This document shows, piece by piece, positions 10,916 to 22,363 of a stretch of 64,000 nucleotides of DNA; position 1 is the stretch's first letter; every line of letters begins with the position of its first letter. The DNA lies in NCBI GenBank assembly GCA_026770575.1, contig MU657171.1, positions 511,141-575,140 of the forward strand, read 5' to 3'. The notes below the pieces were generated by a model. That model was given only the letters and a program-made list of their open reading frames with translations. It was not told where the DNA came from and ran no database searches. The stretch is from Pelagophyceae sp. CCMP2097 (lineage: Eukaryota > Sar > Pelagophyceae). The position numbers and the translations under genes were made by a program.

Positions 10916-12366
10916 CTATTCTTCTTCCGTGGCAGCGGCGCCGTCGGCGCCGTCCGCGGCCGCCAGCGCGGCGGCCTCGTCGGCTTCGGCCTTTGCCGCG
11001 GCGGCGGCGATGACGGCCTCGATCTGCGCGGCCTCTGCGACTTTCGCGGCCTCGAGGTCGGCGAGGTGCTTCTTCCGGGCTTTCTCGGCATTGTGTGTCG
11101 CCGCGGCCAGGTCGAGCGCGGCTTTGAGCGCGTCGTCGGCGACGGCGCGCGCGTTGACGTGCGCGTCGACGCCCGCCACGACTTCGTCCATGAGCCACGG
11201 TATGAAGACGAGCTGGACCTCGCGCGTGACGGGGTCGTAAAAGTGGCCGTCCACCTCGAGCTTGTCGAAGACGGCGTCGGAGAGGTCGACGAGGTAGGCC
11301 TTTGCGAAGGCGCGCGCGGCCACCTTCTCCTGCAGCTCCGCCTGCTGGCGCAGGCGGTCGCGCTCTTGCGCGAGGCGGCGCTGCTTCTCTGCGAAGCGGC
11401 GCGACGCCTCGGCGTCGAGGCGCTGCACCTCCATGAGCTCGGCGTTGCGCATCTGCTCGAACTCGCGCTGCCGCTGGCGGATCGCCTCGAGCTCCGCCTC
11501 CTCGGTGCACTCGAGCATGGCGAGGCGCAGCGTCTTGCCGACGAGGACCTCGAGGATGGGAGCCACCTCCATGTCAAAGTCGAAGAGCTCGCCCGCCGCG
11601 ATGTCCGTCGCCTTGTCCAGGCCCGTCTTCGACGGCACGAAGAGCGGCGACGGCGGCCGGTCGCGGCTCGGCTCCGTTTGCGTCGCCTCCTCGATCTCGA
11701 CGGGCCGGTCCGCGAGCGCCTCGAGGTACGTCTCCGTCTGCGCGCCGGCGTGGCTCCGCCCGTCGACGGCGGGCGGCGTCGCTGGCTTGCCGAGCTGCTC
11801 GCGCCGTCGCCGCGTCGCCTCGCGCCGCAGCGTCCGCTCGTTCTCCGTCCGTAGCCGCTCGACCTCGCGCTGCGCGTTCTGCGTGACCACCTGCGCCGCG
11901 TACGTGTTGCCGCGCACGATGCGCCGGTCCTACGTGCGCGGCGTGAGGAGATCAGCTCGAGCGCGCCGCGTCGTGCTAAAAAAGGAACGAGCGGCACTCT
12001 CAAAGCGGCCCCGTATGATCCAACCCCAAGCGCCGAGTGGCATCGCATACGCAGCGTGCGCAGATGTCACCCATCCCGCTTCGAGGCACCACACGAATGT
12101 GGCGCGCGAGGCTGCTGTATCTCTCAAAGTCCGACGCGTCAGGTCGTCCCTTTCGTCGCCCCGGGGCACGGCGCCGTTCGACCCCCCGCGGCAATCGCCC
12201 GTCGGCGATGGAACACGCATGCGTGTCGGACGTCGGGGCGTACATGCATGATGTTCGACGCCAGGTTGTTCTCCTCGTCCTCGTCGCGGTACGCAGACCG
12301 TTTCATCTTCGACGACAGCGCCTTGGGCGAGCTCGAGTGCACGTAGGCGGCCCCCTCCCCCATCAT
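10916..12366 (-). CDS. RSP3: Radial spoke protein 3 (flagellar axoneme)
   Basis: Stalk protein of the flagellar radial spoke that anchors the spoke to doublet microtubules. Exon 1 is 12366-12244 (41 codons, starting MMGEGAAYVH and ending ENNLASNIMH). Exon 2 is 11929-10916. The splice produces NIMH-DRRIVRGNTYAAQV, the family hallmark (V/I-R-G-N-T-Y-A). The conserved core follows: ETYLEALADRPVEIEEATQT, then LEVLVGKTLRLAMLECTEEA and a Glu/Arg-rich coiled coil EAIRQRQREFEQMRNAELM. The tail is Ala-rich. About 378 residues, within the family range. Phases agree (0/0) and the acceptor is GTAG. The presence of RSP3 implies a motile, 9+2-flagellated stage. Confidence 0.92.
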
Positions 12367-12871
12367 GGTGGATCGCGGCGCCGCGGGGGGACGCCCAAGA
12401 ACCGGCCCTCGAAGCCCGAGCCGACTCCCGCGACCCGCTGATCCAACCCACTAGCAACGCGAAACCGCACAACGCAGCTCAAGGCGTGTGTTTACACAAA
12501 TGCAGCGATGGCCCGTTTACTTTTTGTTTCCCTGGTTTGAGCTTTTGACGGACGCATAGAAGAACGCGGCCACCTTCGAGGCGGCTACGATGCGTCTCCG
12601 ACTCGCATCCGGAGATATCGTCACTTTTTTCGACCCGCAGCAGAGTTCCAAGGCGGCGCTCCAGATTCGTGGAGTCCGCACTCTGCCATGGGTCTCGGAC
12701 GCTTGTGCATCGATCGCACTCTGGACGGTACCATCTGGACGAGACACCGAGTCGGTTTCGGAGATCACTGATCTTGAGACCGTCAGAGACGACACCTCAG
12801 TTGGCGGTGCCTGTCACGACCTCCGGCCCCGTGTTCTTGGATCTGCGCGGCCTGCGCGGCCGAGCAGGGCC
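12367..12871. other. Divergent upstream region of RSP3 and the cNMP-fold gene
   Basis: Head-to-head spacer. An open frame continuous with the downstream gene begins at ATG 12590, so part of this stretch may code for 94 further N-terminal residues. That extension lacks recognisable sequence, so I favour ATG 12872. A T-rich patch lies at 12520-12545. Confidence 0.35.
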
Positions 12872-15800
12872 ATGACCGCCGCGCCGCTGTCGCAGGCGGA
12901 GCACATCTTCGACCTCTGCGCCGTCGTCTCGCCTCTGCGCTTCTTCCGGCAGTTCGACGCCTCGACGACGGCGGCGCTCTGCGTGCGTGATGGGACGCGT
13001 GGTATGGAGGCGCGTCCGTGCGAGATGCCCGACGCATAGGCGCGGCTCGTGCTGGAGCCGCTGGCGCAGGGCACCGTGCTGGAGCTCGAGGAGGAGGCGG
13101 TGTCGAACCCGCTGCTCGTCTTGCTGCGCGGCGAGCTGCAGCACGGCGGCAAGCCGCGGCCCGGCGGCGGCGCCGCGTGGGTCTTGCGGTGCGGTGACAG
13201 CGTCGGCTACCGCGCGGACCGGCGCTGGATCAAGCACCGGCGCGTCGTCGCCACGACCGACTCGCTGGTCGCGCGCGTCGAGGCGCGCGACGCGCACGCG
13301 CTCCTCGGCGCGCGCGACGGCGTGTGCTGGGCGCCCGAGCTCGCGCGCGAGCTGCTCTGCGGCGCCGGCGCGCGGTCCGCCGAGGCCGTCGACGTCGTCA
13401 AGGGCCTGCTGCGCACCTGTCCCTTCTTCGCCGCTCTGCCCGCGGACGCGTTCCAGGCGACGGCGCGGTTCCTGCGGCTCGAGACGCTCCGGGCCGACGA
13501 GGCGCTCGCCGTCGACGCCGACGGCCTCGTCGTCGTCCTCTCGGGCCAGGTCCGCGTCGAGCCGAGCGCGCCGCAGCAGGCCGCGGTGCCGCCCAGGGCG
13601 CTGGACGCGGCGAAGACGCTCGTCGCCGGCGAGGCGTTCCCGCAGCACGCGCTCGACGCGGCCACGACGCGCGAGCGGCTGGCGCGGCGCGCGCCGGCGT
13701 CGAAGCGGCCCGGCAGCGCCGTGGCGGCGCGCGAAGGCCCGAAAGTCGCCGGCGACGCTTTTGGGTGCGTGGGTTTTAAGTGCGTTGCCGAGGCGCACGC
13801 CGAGCTGCTGGTGCTGGGCCTGGCGGCGCTTTTAGACTTTATGTACCCGGCGCCGGACCTGACATACTCGCGCGAGCTCGTGCGGCAGACGCTCCTGCAG
13901 GACCCGACGCGCAGGTCGGCGGCGGACGTGCGCGCTCTGTCGGTGACGCTGCTGCGCGCGGCGCCCTTCTTCGCCACGCTGCCGCAGCTGGCCTGCGACC
14001 GCCTCGCCGCGCGCCTCGAGCTCGTCACGCTCGCGCGCGGCGAGCGGCAGCAGGTGTCGGGCAGCGGCGACGGCGAGCCGATGCGGCGCTGCGTCGTCGT
14101 CGTCAGCGGCGGCTGCCGCGTCGGCACGCTGCGCCTTTCGCCGGGCGACGTCTTCGGCGCGCGGTCCTTCCTCGAGGCACGGCAGACGTCGCGGCACCCG
14201 CACGCGACGTCGATGCGCGACGTCTTTGGGGACGGAGGCGACGAGGATGACGCGCTCTGGGCCGAGTGCGACGGCGACGGCTGCGAGCTGGCTTACCTCG
14301 ACGAGTGCTTCTACCGCACCTGCGAGCAGGGCCGCCCGGCGCCGCTTGTCGCAGCGCGCGCCGGCGACGCGGCCGCCATCGCCGCGGCGTACGCCCTCGT
14401 CGACCCGACGGCGGACCCGTTTCACGGGTCGCGCCTCCGGCGCCTCGCCTCGAGTCGTCGGGCCGTAGCCGGGCCGCCGCCGTCGCCGCGCGCCGGCGCC
14501 GCTGTCGACTGGGCCGCGGCCGCGTCGCGGAGCGCCACGTCGCGGTCGCCGCTGGCCTGCCTGCCGCTGGCGCTGCGGCGGCGCCTCGCCGCGCTCGCGA
14601 CAGTGCGGCGCCTCGCCGCGGGCGCCGAGGCGCGCGGCGAACGCGTCGGCGGCGTCGTCGCGCGCGGGTCGCTGTCGGTGCACCTGCATGCGACGCCCGA
14701 GGCCGCGCGCGCGCACCGCGGCCGCGGCGCGCGCGACGCGCCAAAAGCGCAGCGGCCCGGGCTGCCCTTCGCCACTGAGGACGACGTCGAGGGCGCCGCG
14801 GCGCGCACGCGCTGGCGGCGGATGCAGCTCGGCGAGTGCGCAGCCGTGCTACTCGACGGCGCCCTGCTCCCCGCCGGCGGAGAGGCGCGCCTCATCACGC
14901 GCGAGGCCACCGTCCTCGTCGGCGTCGACCCCGAGGAGTGGTACCGCGCAATCGCCGCCGCCGCCGCGCGGCCGCCGAGCCCCGAGGGCCCGATGGTGCC
15001 CGCGCCCGGTCGGCGCGGCGACGCGCCGCGGCCGCTGGCCACCGAGGTCGTGCTGCGGCTCGTCGCGCGGGACGACGAGCTCGGCGGCCTGCCGCCGCGG
15101 CTGCGGCTCCGCGTGGCGCGCGGCGCCGAGATGCGCCGGCTCCGCTCGGGCGATCGCGACGGCCTGCGGCGCCTCGCGCGGACGGCGCGGTGCTTCCTCG
15201 TCGAGGGCACCGTGGAAGTCCGCCGCAAGCGCGGCGCCTACGCTTTGGCGGACCAGCGCCTCGTGCACCGCAACGCCTTCCTCACCGACGCCGCCGTCGT
15301 CGGCCACCTCGTCGCGGGAGACGCATTTGGGACATCGGCCTGGGTCGCCGCGGGCCCCGAGGCGGACATCGATGACAGCAGCCTCGACGACTCGTTTTAC
15401 GACGGCGACTCGCTCGACGTGGCCCGGGCGCCGGGCTGGGACGCCGACGCCGACGACGACGTCGCCTACCGGCCATCGTCGGACCTCGTACTTGTCGCCG
15501 TCACCATCGAGGCCCGGTGCCGCGCCGTCGAGGCCGAGGCCGCGCGCGATGACGCGCCCTCGCCAGAGGCGGAGCGCGCGTCGGCGGTGACGCCGCGGAC
15601 CGCGCGGACCAAGCCGCCGCGGGGGGCCGAAGACGGCGCGGACGATTCGCCCGACTGGCGCGGCACGGCGACGCCGCAGCCGAGCGGATTTGGATCGGTC
15701 GAGCCGAGCGGCTTTGGGTCGCTGGCCGCGGCGGCGCTGTCGCCCGTCGCGGACGACGATTCAGACGGAAGGTCGCTGGCGACGCTGGAGGACCCGCGGC

Positions 15801-16444
15801 TGGTGGTCCACCTTGCCGGGCGGCCCTGGGTCGAAAAGTCGCTCTCGCTGCCCGCGGGCACGTCGCTCGACCCCGTGCCGTCGATGTGGCGCATCGGCAC
15901 GTCCGCCGGCCAGGCCGGCGGCCTCGCCGAATTCAGCTTCCGCGGCGGCGCGCGCGGTGCCATCGCCAACTTCGACATGCAACATTCGCGCAGCCCGCGC
16001 AGCCCGCGCACGGCGGCGAACGGCATGGCCCGCGAGCTCCGGGACGCCGCCGCGGCGCCGCGATACGCGCAGACGCAGCCGCGATACGCGCAGCTGCCGC
16101 GGCGCGGCGGCAAGCAGCGGCACGCGCCGCGCCCACCCGCGCCGCTGCAACAGCAATCGTCACAGCTGTCCCCGCGCTACCCGCCGCCGCTGTCGGTCTC
16201 CGTCGTCGCGCGCGGCGGCAGCACGGCGCCGCTGTGGCAGGCGCGACGACAACCCCCGATGCAGCAGCCCCCGCCGCGACAGCTGCCACAGCAGCAGCAC
16301 CAGCAGCCCCCGCGGCCCCCGCAACAGCCTCTGCGGCCCGCCGCGGTCTCGTCCAAGCAGCAGCCGATCAGGCCGCTGCTGCGGAGCCCCGGCGTCCAGC
16401 TGGACCCGACCAGCCCGTTCGCCGGCTTCAGCCGCGCGCTCTGA
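12872..16444 (+). CDS. Giant protein with multiple cyclic-nucleotide-binding-like folds
   Basis: Exon 1 is 12872-12982 and exon 2 is 13040-16444 (57-bp intron, GTGCGT/ATAG, phase 0), about 1171 residues. The join rebuilds a cNMP-binding beta-roll start: SPLRFFRQFDASTTAALC then ARLVLEPLAQGTVLELE. Similar units recur: LLRTCPFFAALPADAF, LLRAAPFFATLPQLACDRL with VVVVSGGCRVGTLRLSPGDVFG, and weaker ones near LPLALRRRLAALATV and RARTARCFLVEGTVEV-like strands. I see no canonical phosphate-binding cassette (GELAL...PRxA), so nucleotide binding is doubtful. The last ~180 residues are Pro/Gln-rich. No transmembrane or kinase part. Tandem-CNB proteins of this kind are common in flagellated protists; function unknown. 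Confidence 0.7.
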
Positions 16445-16498
16445 CTGCGGCGCGTAATACTTTGTGGCTCTCCGGCGGACCTCTGGGCAGGCGCAGCT

Positions 16499-18922
16499 TC
16501 AAAGGTTTATGTCGAGGAGGAGGCGGAGTTCGTCTGCAGAGACATGGAACGCCGACCGGACGAGATCGTAGAAGAAAAACTGACCGGAGATGACGGCGCC
16601 GGACCAGACGCACCGCGCGCCCGCCCCGAGGTAAAAGCCTAGTGCCGCGTGCGCCGTGGCCCGCGGGCGCCGCGGGGCGTTTGGGCGCACCGCCCGGGCC
16701 GCGGTCGTTGTAGATCTGCTTCGCCGCGTCGAAGATGCCGAGTTTGTTCGTGCCGCGGTTCATAGTCGAGAGGATCGTGTCCGCCGGCTGCGAGACGAGC
16801 GACGAGACGGAGCCTGCGTCGTTTTCTCATGCACGCCACTGCATGAACCTCTCGACGCACCTGCGATGAGTCCGGCGAGGAGCGAGACAAAGAGCCTCGA
16901 GGCAGCGTCGTCGTGGAGCTGCGGCGCGGCGGAGTAGATGGTTTCCGCGAGCGAGTCGAAGAAGAAGAATTTCACCATGCCAAAAATGACCTGGCGGACG
17001 AGGAGCGGCCGGAAGCCGGCGTAAAACGTCGCGGCGCCGTCCTCCTCTGCAATCGTGCGCACGGTGGCGCCGAGCGTCGCGTAGCGCAGGGGCTGCGCGA
17101 CCATGCGGATGCGGCACGTCTCCGCCGGGCACACCCCGACGCACGCAATCGTCGTCGCCAGAGCCCCGGCGCAGACGACGAGGGGCCCGTGGAACTCGAC
17201 GGCGTTCGCAGACCCTACACAAGCGGTGGCGCGCCCGTCGCCTTGCGACTCGGGCGCAAGGTACGCGCCGGCGGTGGCCTCGAGCAAACGCTTGAGGAGC
17301 TCGTAGCCGGGGTACACGGTGATGCCTAAAGGCGGCTGGATAGGGAAGGGAGACGGTCTTCGAGGCCGGGCCGCCCGCGCCAAATCGTATCCTCGCGGAC
17401 TTGTGAGAGGCCGAAAGTCGCACCATACCAAAGGTACCCGAGCAGCGTCGGTGCCGCGCCGGTGAAGAGCGACGACAGGCCCTCCTCGGCGTACCTGCGC
17501 GGCCCTGTGCCGCGTACCATCCCCGGCGCCGCTCTGCCAACGCTCGCGACTCCTTGAATGTCCGGCTCCGACGCGGCGGCGCGCATCGTCGTCATGCCCT
17601 CCCGCAGGCCAGCGTAGCGACCCGGCGCGGTCTGCAGCCGCGTCTTGACGACGTCGATCGGCACCACGAGCGCGTGCGTCAGCGAGCAGCCGACGGCGCC
17701 CGCCAGCGCAAAGAGGCCAAAGTCGCCCCTGCGTCCGATCGGCATCACGAAATCGCTCCTCGACGCGCGGATTGAGGGGTGGCGACGCACTGCGTCAGCG
17801 GCCGCTCTTGAAAAAAGCCCTCGTCGCCCTGGGCCCCGAAGATGGAGTCGGCGCTGCGCGACCGGGGCCTGCGCGCCGGCGCGCCGCCGACGACGAGGCC
17901 GCGGACTTCGTAGAGTTCGCCGCGCGCGTCGAGCACGGGCCGCTGCGTCTTCGGGAGAAGTGTCAAAAAGTCCTGCGCCATGTAGTCCGGCAGCGCCGGC
18001 GAAAACGCCGGCGGCAGGATCCTGCGAAAGCGCAAATGGGCGTTGTTCCGCGCGCGGTCCGAGGCGTTCTTCCCAAAGCACGAGTACAATCTTACGTCTC
18101 GACGAGGCCGCCGCTCGTGGACTGGACTTCGTCGACGCCGACGAGGAGCCTCGCGATGCCGGCGCGCGGCTGGGCTGGCCCGAGGAATGAAAACGCGAGC
18201 GCGAGGTGGCGTCTTCGCTCCGTGTCAAAGCCGTGCTGCCGCGCGAGCGAGGCGAGCAGCTCGCCGGGCCCGTCGGCGCCCGGGTAGCGGCGCAGGCCGT
18301 ACTCGACGGAGGCTGCAAAGGCGGCAAACGACTTGGCCTCGAGCGCCTTGCGCTGGGCCTTGCCGTACGACAGCGGGACCGCCGACTTGCGCGCGCGCCA
18401 CCACTTCGCGCAGGAGTCGTCAAAATTGAGGAGGAAGCGCGAGAGGTACGTGATGAACTCGACGGTGTAGATCTTCGGCGCGCCGGCGGCGTCGGGCGAA
18501 ACATTTTTCGATTTCGTGTCGACCGAGACCCATGACAAAATGCCCTCCGACCCCCACCACGAAACGTCGTCCACGGGCGCCGCTGCCGCGAGCCCGGGCA
18601 ACACCACCAGCGCCGCGCCCGCGGCGAAGACGTCGCGGCGGCCACACAGCCGCCGGCCGTCCGGCGCGGCGCGGCCGCCCGGCGCGGCATCGTTCGGGCC
18701 GTCGGTCGGACGTCCCCGCGCGGCGCTCCGGAAAGCCGTCGGCGCGGCGGGCCGGCCGGCTGTCTGCGCCGCGCTGCGCAGCGCGGGCGGCGGACTGCGG
18801 CCGTGCCGCCGAGGGACGACGCCGCTGCACCGCACCGAGCTCAGCGCGAAGAGCACCGACGAGGTCCACATGCCGTCGGCGGCGCGGCCTCCCAAGCAAA
18901 GGTGTGGTGCGGTCGGTGCCAA
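16499..18922 (-). CDS. Mitochondrial-carrier-family transporter with N-terminal lumen-type leader domain
   Basis: Multi-exon minus-strand gene whose stop is 55 bp from the neighbour's stop. Exon 1 (18922-18096) carries a hydrophobic start, a Pro/Arg-rich transit-like stretch and a twin-arginine segment RRDVFAAGAALVVLPGLAAA, then a ~160-residue domain of unknown family. Exon 2 begins at 18021. The carrier part follows with GLFALAGAVGCSLTHALV and the signature PIDVVKTRLQ (repeat 1), CPAETCRIRMV (repeat 2) and VSSLVSQPADTILSTMNRG (repeat 3), i.e. three P-x-D/E-x-x-K/R motifs. It resembles phosphate-type carriers. Introns near 16850 and 16660 have perfect phase. Those near 17330, 17500 and 17740 are not resolved. 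Two genes read as one cannot be fully excluded. Confidence 0.7.
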
Positions 18923-19037
18923 GCGCGGGCCGGCGTGCGGACGGGACTCAGAAGCCGTGCCACGGCCCCGTCTGATGAAGAGCGCCGACTCGGAAAGGCC
19001 ACTGGGTCCTCAATGTGAACCCAGGAATACCCAGGGT

Positions 19038-19050
19038 GGATTATATATGA
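19038..19050 (+). promoter_or_regulatory. Possible TATA-like element
   Basis: ATTATATATGAAC lies in a locally AT-rich stretch about 80 bp before the ATG at 19125, in the divergent spacer between the carrier (-) and WW (+) genes. Position and composition suit a core promoter; there is no other support. Confidence 0.25.
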
Positions 19051-19124
19051 ACTGTTGTTGTCCTTCCAATCCGCTCTTTTTCTGAACACGTTGCGTTTTT
19101 TTAGAAAACGATCTCGAGCGGCCA

Positions 19125-19223
19125 ATGTCGGGCGCCGGCGACGAGCCCGTCAAGCGGCCCGTGTCGGGCGCCGGCGACGAGCCCGTCAAGCGGCCGATGT
19201 CGGGCGCCGGCGACGAGCCCGTC
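19125..19223 (+). repeat. 36-bp tandem repeat, 2.75 copies
   Basis: Units start at 19125, 19161 and 19197. Read from ATG 19125 each unit encodes (M/V)SGAGDEPVKRP. The copies differ at only one or two bases, so the expansion is recent. It lies at the 5' end of the WW-domain gene and may encode its first residues. Confidence 0.8.
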
Positions 19224-22200
19224 GCAAACGCAGCGTCGTCTGCATGGCCAACCAGGCGTCGTCGTTGTGCCGCTGGATCTTGCACTCCGGCAGGCGGTGT
19301 TCGACGCGCGACGGCGTTCGGCGCGCGCGCGTGACGGCGTCGTTGCAGGTGCTGGAGCGCGAGCTCGTCTCCGAGGGCGACGACGCCGCGCGGCGCTACG
19401 CCTTGGCGGATGCGCGGCTCGCCGCGGCAGATGCGGCATCGGCGCGCGCCGACGCCGCCGCGATGCGCGCTGCGGCCAAGGAGGCGGCGGCGGAGGCTTC
19501 CGCGGCGCGCGCGCGCGACGCGGCGGTGGCGGCGGCAGCCGACGAGCGCCGCGTCGACGAGGCGCGGCGGGTGTTGGACGCGGACCGCGCGGCTCTGGTC
19601 GTCGACCGCGCGGCGTGCGACGCGGACCGGCAGCGGCTGCGCCTCGCCACGGACGCCGTCGCCGAGCGATCCCGCCTCGTCGCTGCCGAGCGGCGGCAGC
19701 TGGACGACGACCGCGCGGAGCTGCGGCGCGCCGCGGATTCGGACGAGCGGCTGCTGCAGCAGCACGCGTCCATGCGCGACGACGCCGCGGCGGCGCGCCG
19801 CGGCGCCGCGGGCGCCATCGGGGCCGCCGAGAGCCGCCGCGTGCTTGGGCGGCTCTGGGACCTCGTCGACGACGCGCTTCGCTTCGGTGGCTACGAGGCG
19901 ACACAAGAGGCGCTGCGCGCGGAGCGCATGTGTGAGCGGCGGCCGCCGGCGCTCGTCGACTTTTTATCGGAGGAGGCCGAGGCGGAAACGTACCTCGCGG
20001 CGGCGGTCTCCGCGCTCGACGCCGCTTTGGAGGCCGGCGACCGCGCGCTCTTCGAGCGGCGCTGGGCCGACGTCGTGCCGCGCCTGCGCGGCAGCGCGGC
20101 GCTGGCCAAGGTCCGGCTCAAGATTGGGGGCCTCTGGGCGCTCGCGGCGCTGCGCGCGCGCCTCCCGCGCGACGAGGCGCCCTTCCCGGCCACGCCCGAA
20201 GAGTACGACGCGCTCGACGTCTTTGAGGCGCTGCTCCAAAGCGACGACGCTCCTCACCAAGCCGACGAGGCGCTGCTGCCGCTCCTCGCGCTGCCGCAGC
20301 TGAAAAAGCCGTGGCTCCAGCCGCAGCTCGGGTTGCTGCTCCGCGACGACGCCGCGTGGGCCGCCGCGTGGGCCGCCGTGCGCGGCGAGCTCCGAGACGT
20401 GACGCAGGGCACCGCGCTCGAGGACCTGCCGGACCTCGTCGTCCTCTTCCGTGCGTACGAGCGCTGGGAGTGCGCCCTCGGCGTGTCGGCCCTCGAGGCG
20501 GCCCGCGCGGCGCGGACCAACGGCCGCGCCGCCGTCGAGCTTCTCGTCGTCTGCGCCTGGCTCCTGCACGACCTCGAAGAGGCCGGTGCCGCGCTCGCCT
20601 CGCGCGCACCCTCAAAGGCCGCGGCGGCTGTCGCCGCCTCAAAGGGCGGCGCCCCGCAAGACGCGGCCCTGCGCATCGCGCATGTGCGCGCGCGGTTGTC
20701 GACGCTGCGCGACACGCTGCGGGCGACCGGCGCCTTTGACGACGGGGAGACCGCCGCGCCGCCCGGCGCGCTTTCGTCGGCGCCGCCCGAGGCGCCGGCG
20801 CCCGGAGCGCCCGGGGCGCTCGTCGCCGCGGCGCTCTGGATGCCGCCACCGCTCGACGGCCGCAGGCTCCGCGCAGCGCTGCTCGAGCGGCCCGTGGACC
20901 GCGCGGCGCCGTTCCTCGCGGCGCTCGCGCAGCGGCTGGCGCTGCCGAGCGCGTCGAACGGCGGCCTGCTGCGCGCCTCGACGCTGCAGCTGCTGGTGGC
21001 AGCGGACGTGCTCTCCATCCGCGACGTGCCGCGCGTCGACGCCGACGGCATACTCGCGCCGCCGGGCCTCGTCGCACTCCTTGTGCCCGCGCCGGGCCGC
21101 CAGTCCTCGACACGCATCGTCACGAGCAACGATCCACGCGCGCTCGGCGACTCGCTCGCGCACGTGCACGCGCGGCGCCTCGTCGCCGCGCTTATCGCGC
21201 GCCTCGCCGCGGGCGCGCGGGGCCGCGCGTACCTCGCCTTGCATTCAATTGCGTCGACGGCGCGGCCGTCGCGGTCGCTCTTTGAAGCGGCGGCGGCGGC
21301 GCGCGGCAACGCGGCGCTTGATGTCGTCTCCGCGCTCCTCTGCGCCGCCTGCGCCTCGGAGCCCGACGCGGCGACGGCGTTTGCCGCCGTCGCGCTGCAG
21401 CGCCTCTCGCTCGAGGACGCTGCCGCGGCGCGCCTCATGCACATCGGCGGCCTCGACGCGCTCGCGAGCGCCGCGCAGCGCCTCTGTGGCCTCGGCGCGC
21501 GGCACCGCTTCGTCGCCGACCGCTGTGCCGCGGCGCTCGTCAACGCCGCGGCGAATGCTCGCGTGCAGCGGCTCCACGACGCAGAGTTCCACAGCGGCCG
21601 CGACCTCCCCATCGGCTGGGTCGCCGGCGGCGACCCGGTCTACTACTTTTCCTACAGCACGGGCGAGAGCTCGTGGGACGCGCCGGAGAACGGGGCCGAG
21701 CCGCTCGGCCTCTGCCAGACGTGCGTCCGGCTCCTCGTCGACGAGCGCGACCCGGCCACCGCCGGGCGCACGTCGCACGTCGCCCGGAGCCTCCTCGGCA
21801 CGCTCTACTGCCTCACAGCCGCCCCGAACACGCGCCGCGCCGTCGCAGAGGTGAAGCTTTTTGGGCGGGGGAGCCCATGCATGACATCACACTTAGGCGC
21901 TCGTCGCGGACCTCGAGCGCGTGCTGGAGTGGGAGCGCTCGCGGGCGCTAGATCCCGACGGCGACGCGCCGCTCATCCGCGAGCTCCACTGCGTGCTCAC
22001 GCGGCTCGAGGACGCTTCGGACGCCTTCCTGACGCCCAACGGAGCGGCCTCGGACGCGCCCGACGACGACGACGCGGCTTGGGCCTGCGACACCGGCGAC
22101 GTCGCCGCGCTCTGGCCGACGGCGGATCACCTCGACGGCGGCGAAGCGTCCGCCGCCGAAGCGTGGCCCGCCGAAGCGGCCGCCGCGGCCGCCGAGGCGC

Positions 22201-22328
22201 CCGCGCCCGCGCCCGGCGAATTTTCCGACGGTGCAGTCCTCCAAAGCGACGTCGCTCCGACGCCGGGCCTCCGCTACGAGCACCACCTCCGGGAGTTCTA
22301 CATACTCCAGCCGCCGCCGCCGCTGTGA
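19125..22328 (+). CDS. Large coiled-coil/helical protein with a WW domain
   Basis: Main exon to 21850, then 21897-22328 after a 46-bp intron (GTGAAG/TTAG, phase 0), about 1,055 residues. Order: long Ala/Arg/Glu/Asp coiled coil (about residues 60-230), an all-helical middle section (possibly ARM-like, with runs such as LLPLLALPQLKKPWLQPQL), a WW domain near 21608-21700 (LPIGWVAGGDPVYYFSYSTG, then ESSWDAPEN, with both Trp), and an acidic Ala-rich tail ending in a Pro run. WW domains bind proline-rich ligands. The start is uncertain: ATG 19125 needs a 37-bp intron (19224-19260) to reach the main frame, whereas ATG 19244 needs none. Cellular role unknown. Confidence 0.65.
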
Positions 22329-22363
22329 CCCCCAGCTCTGTGCATGTTGTTTGTTAATACCTG

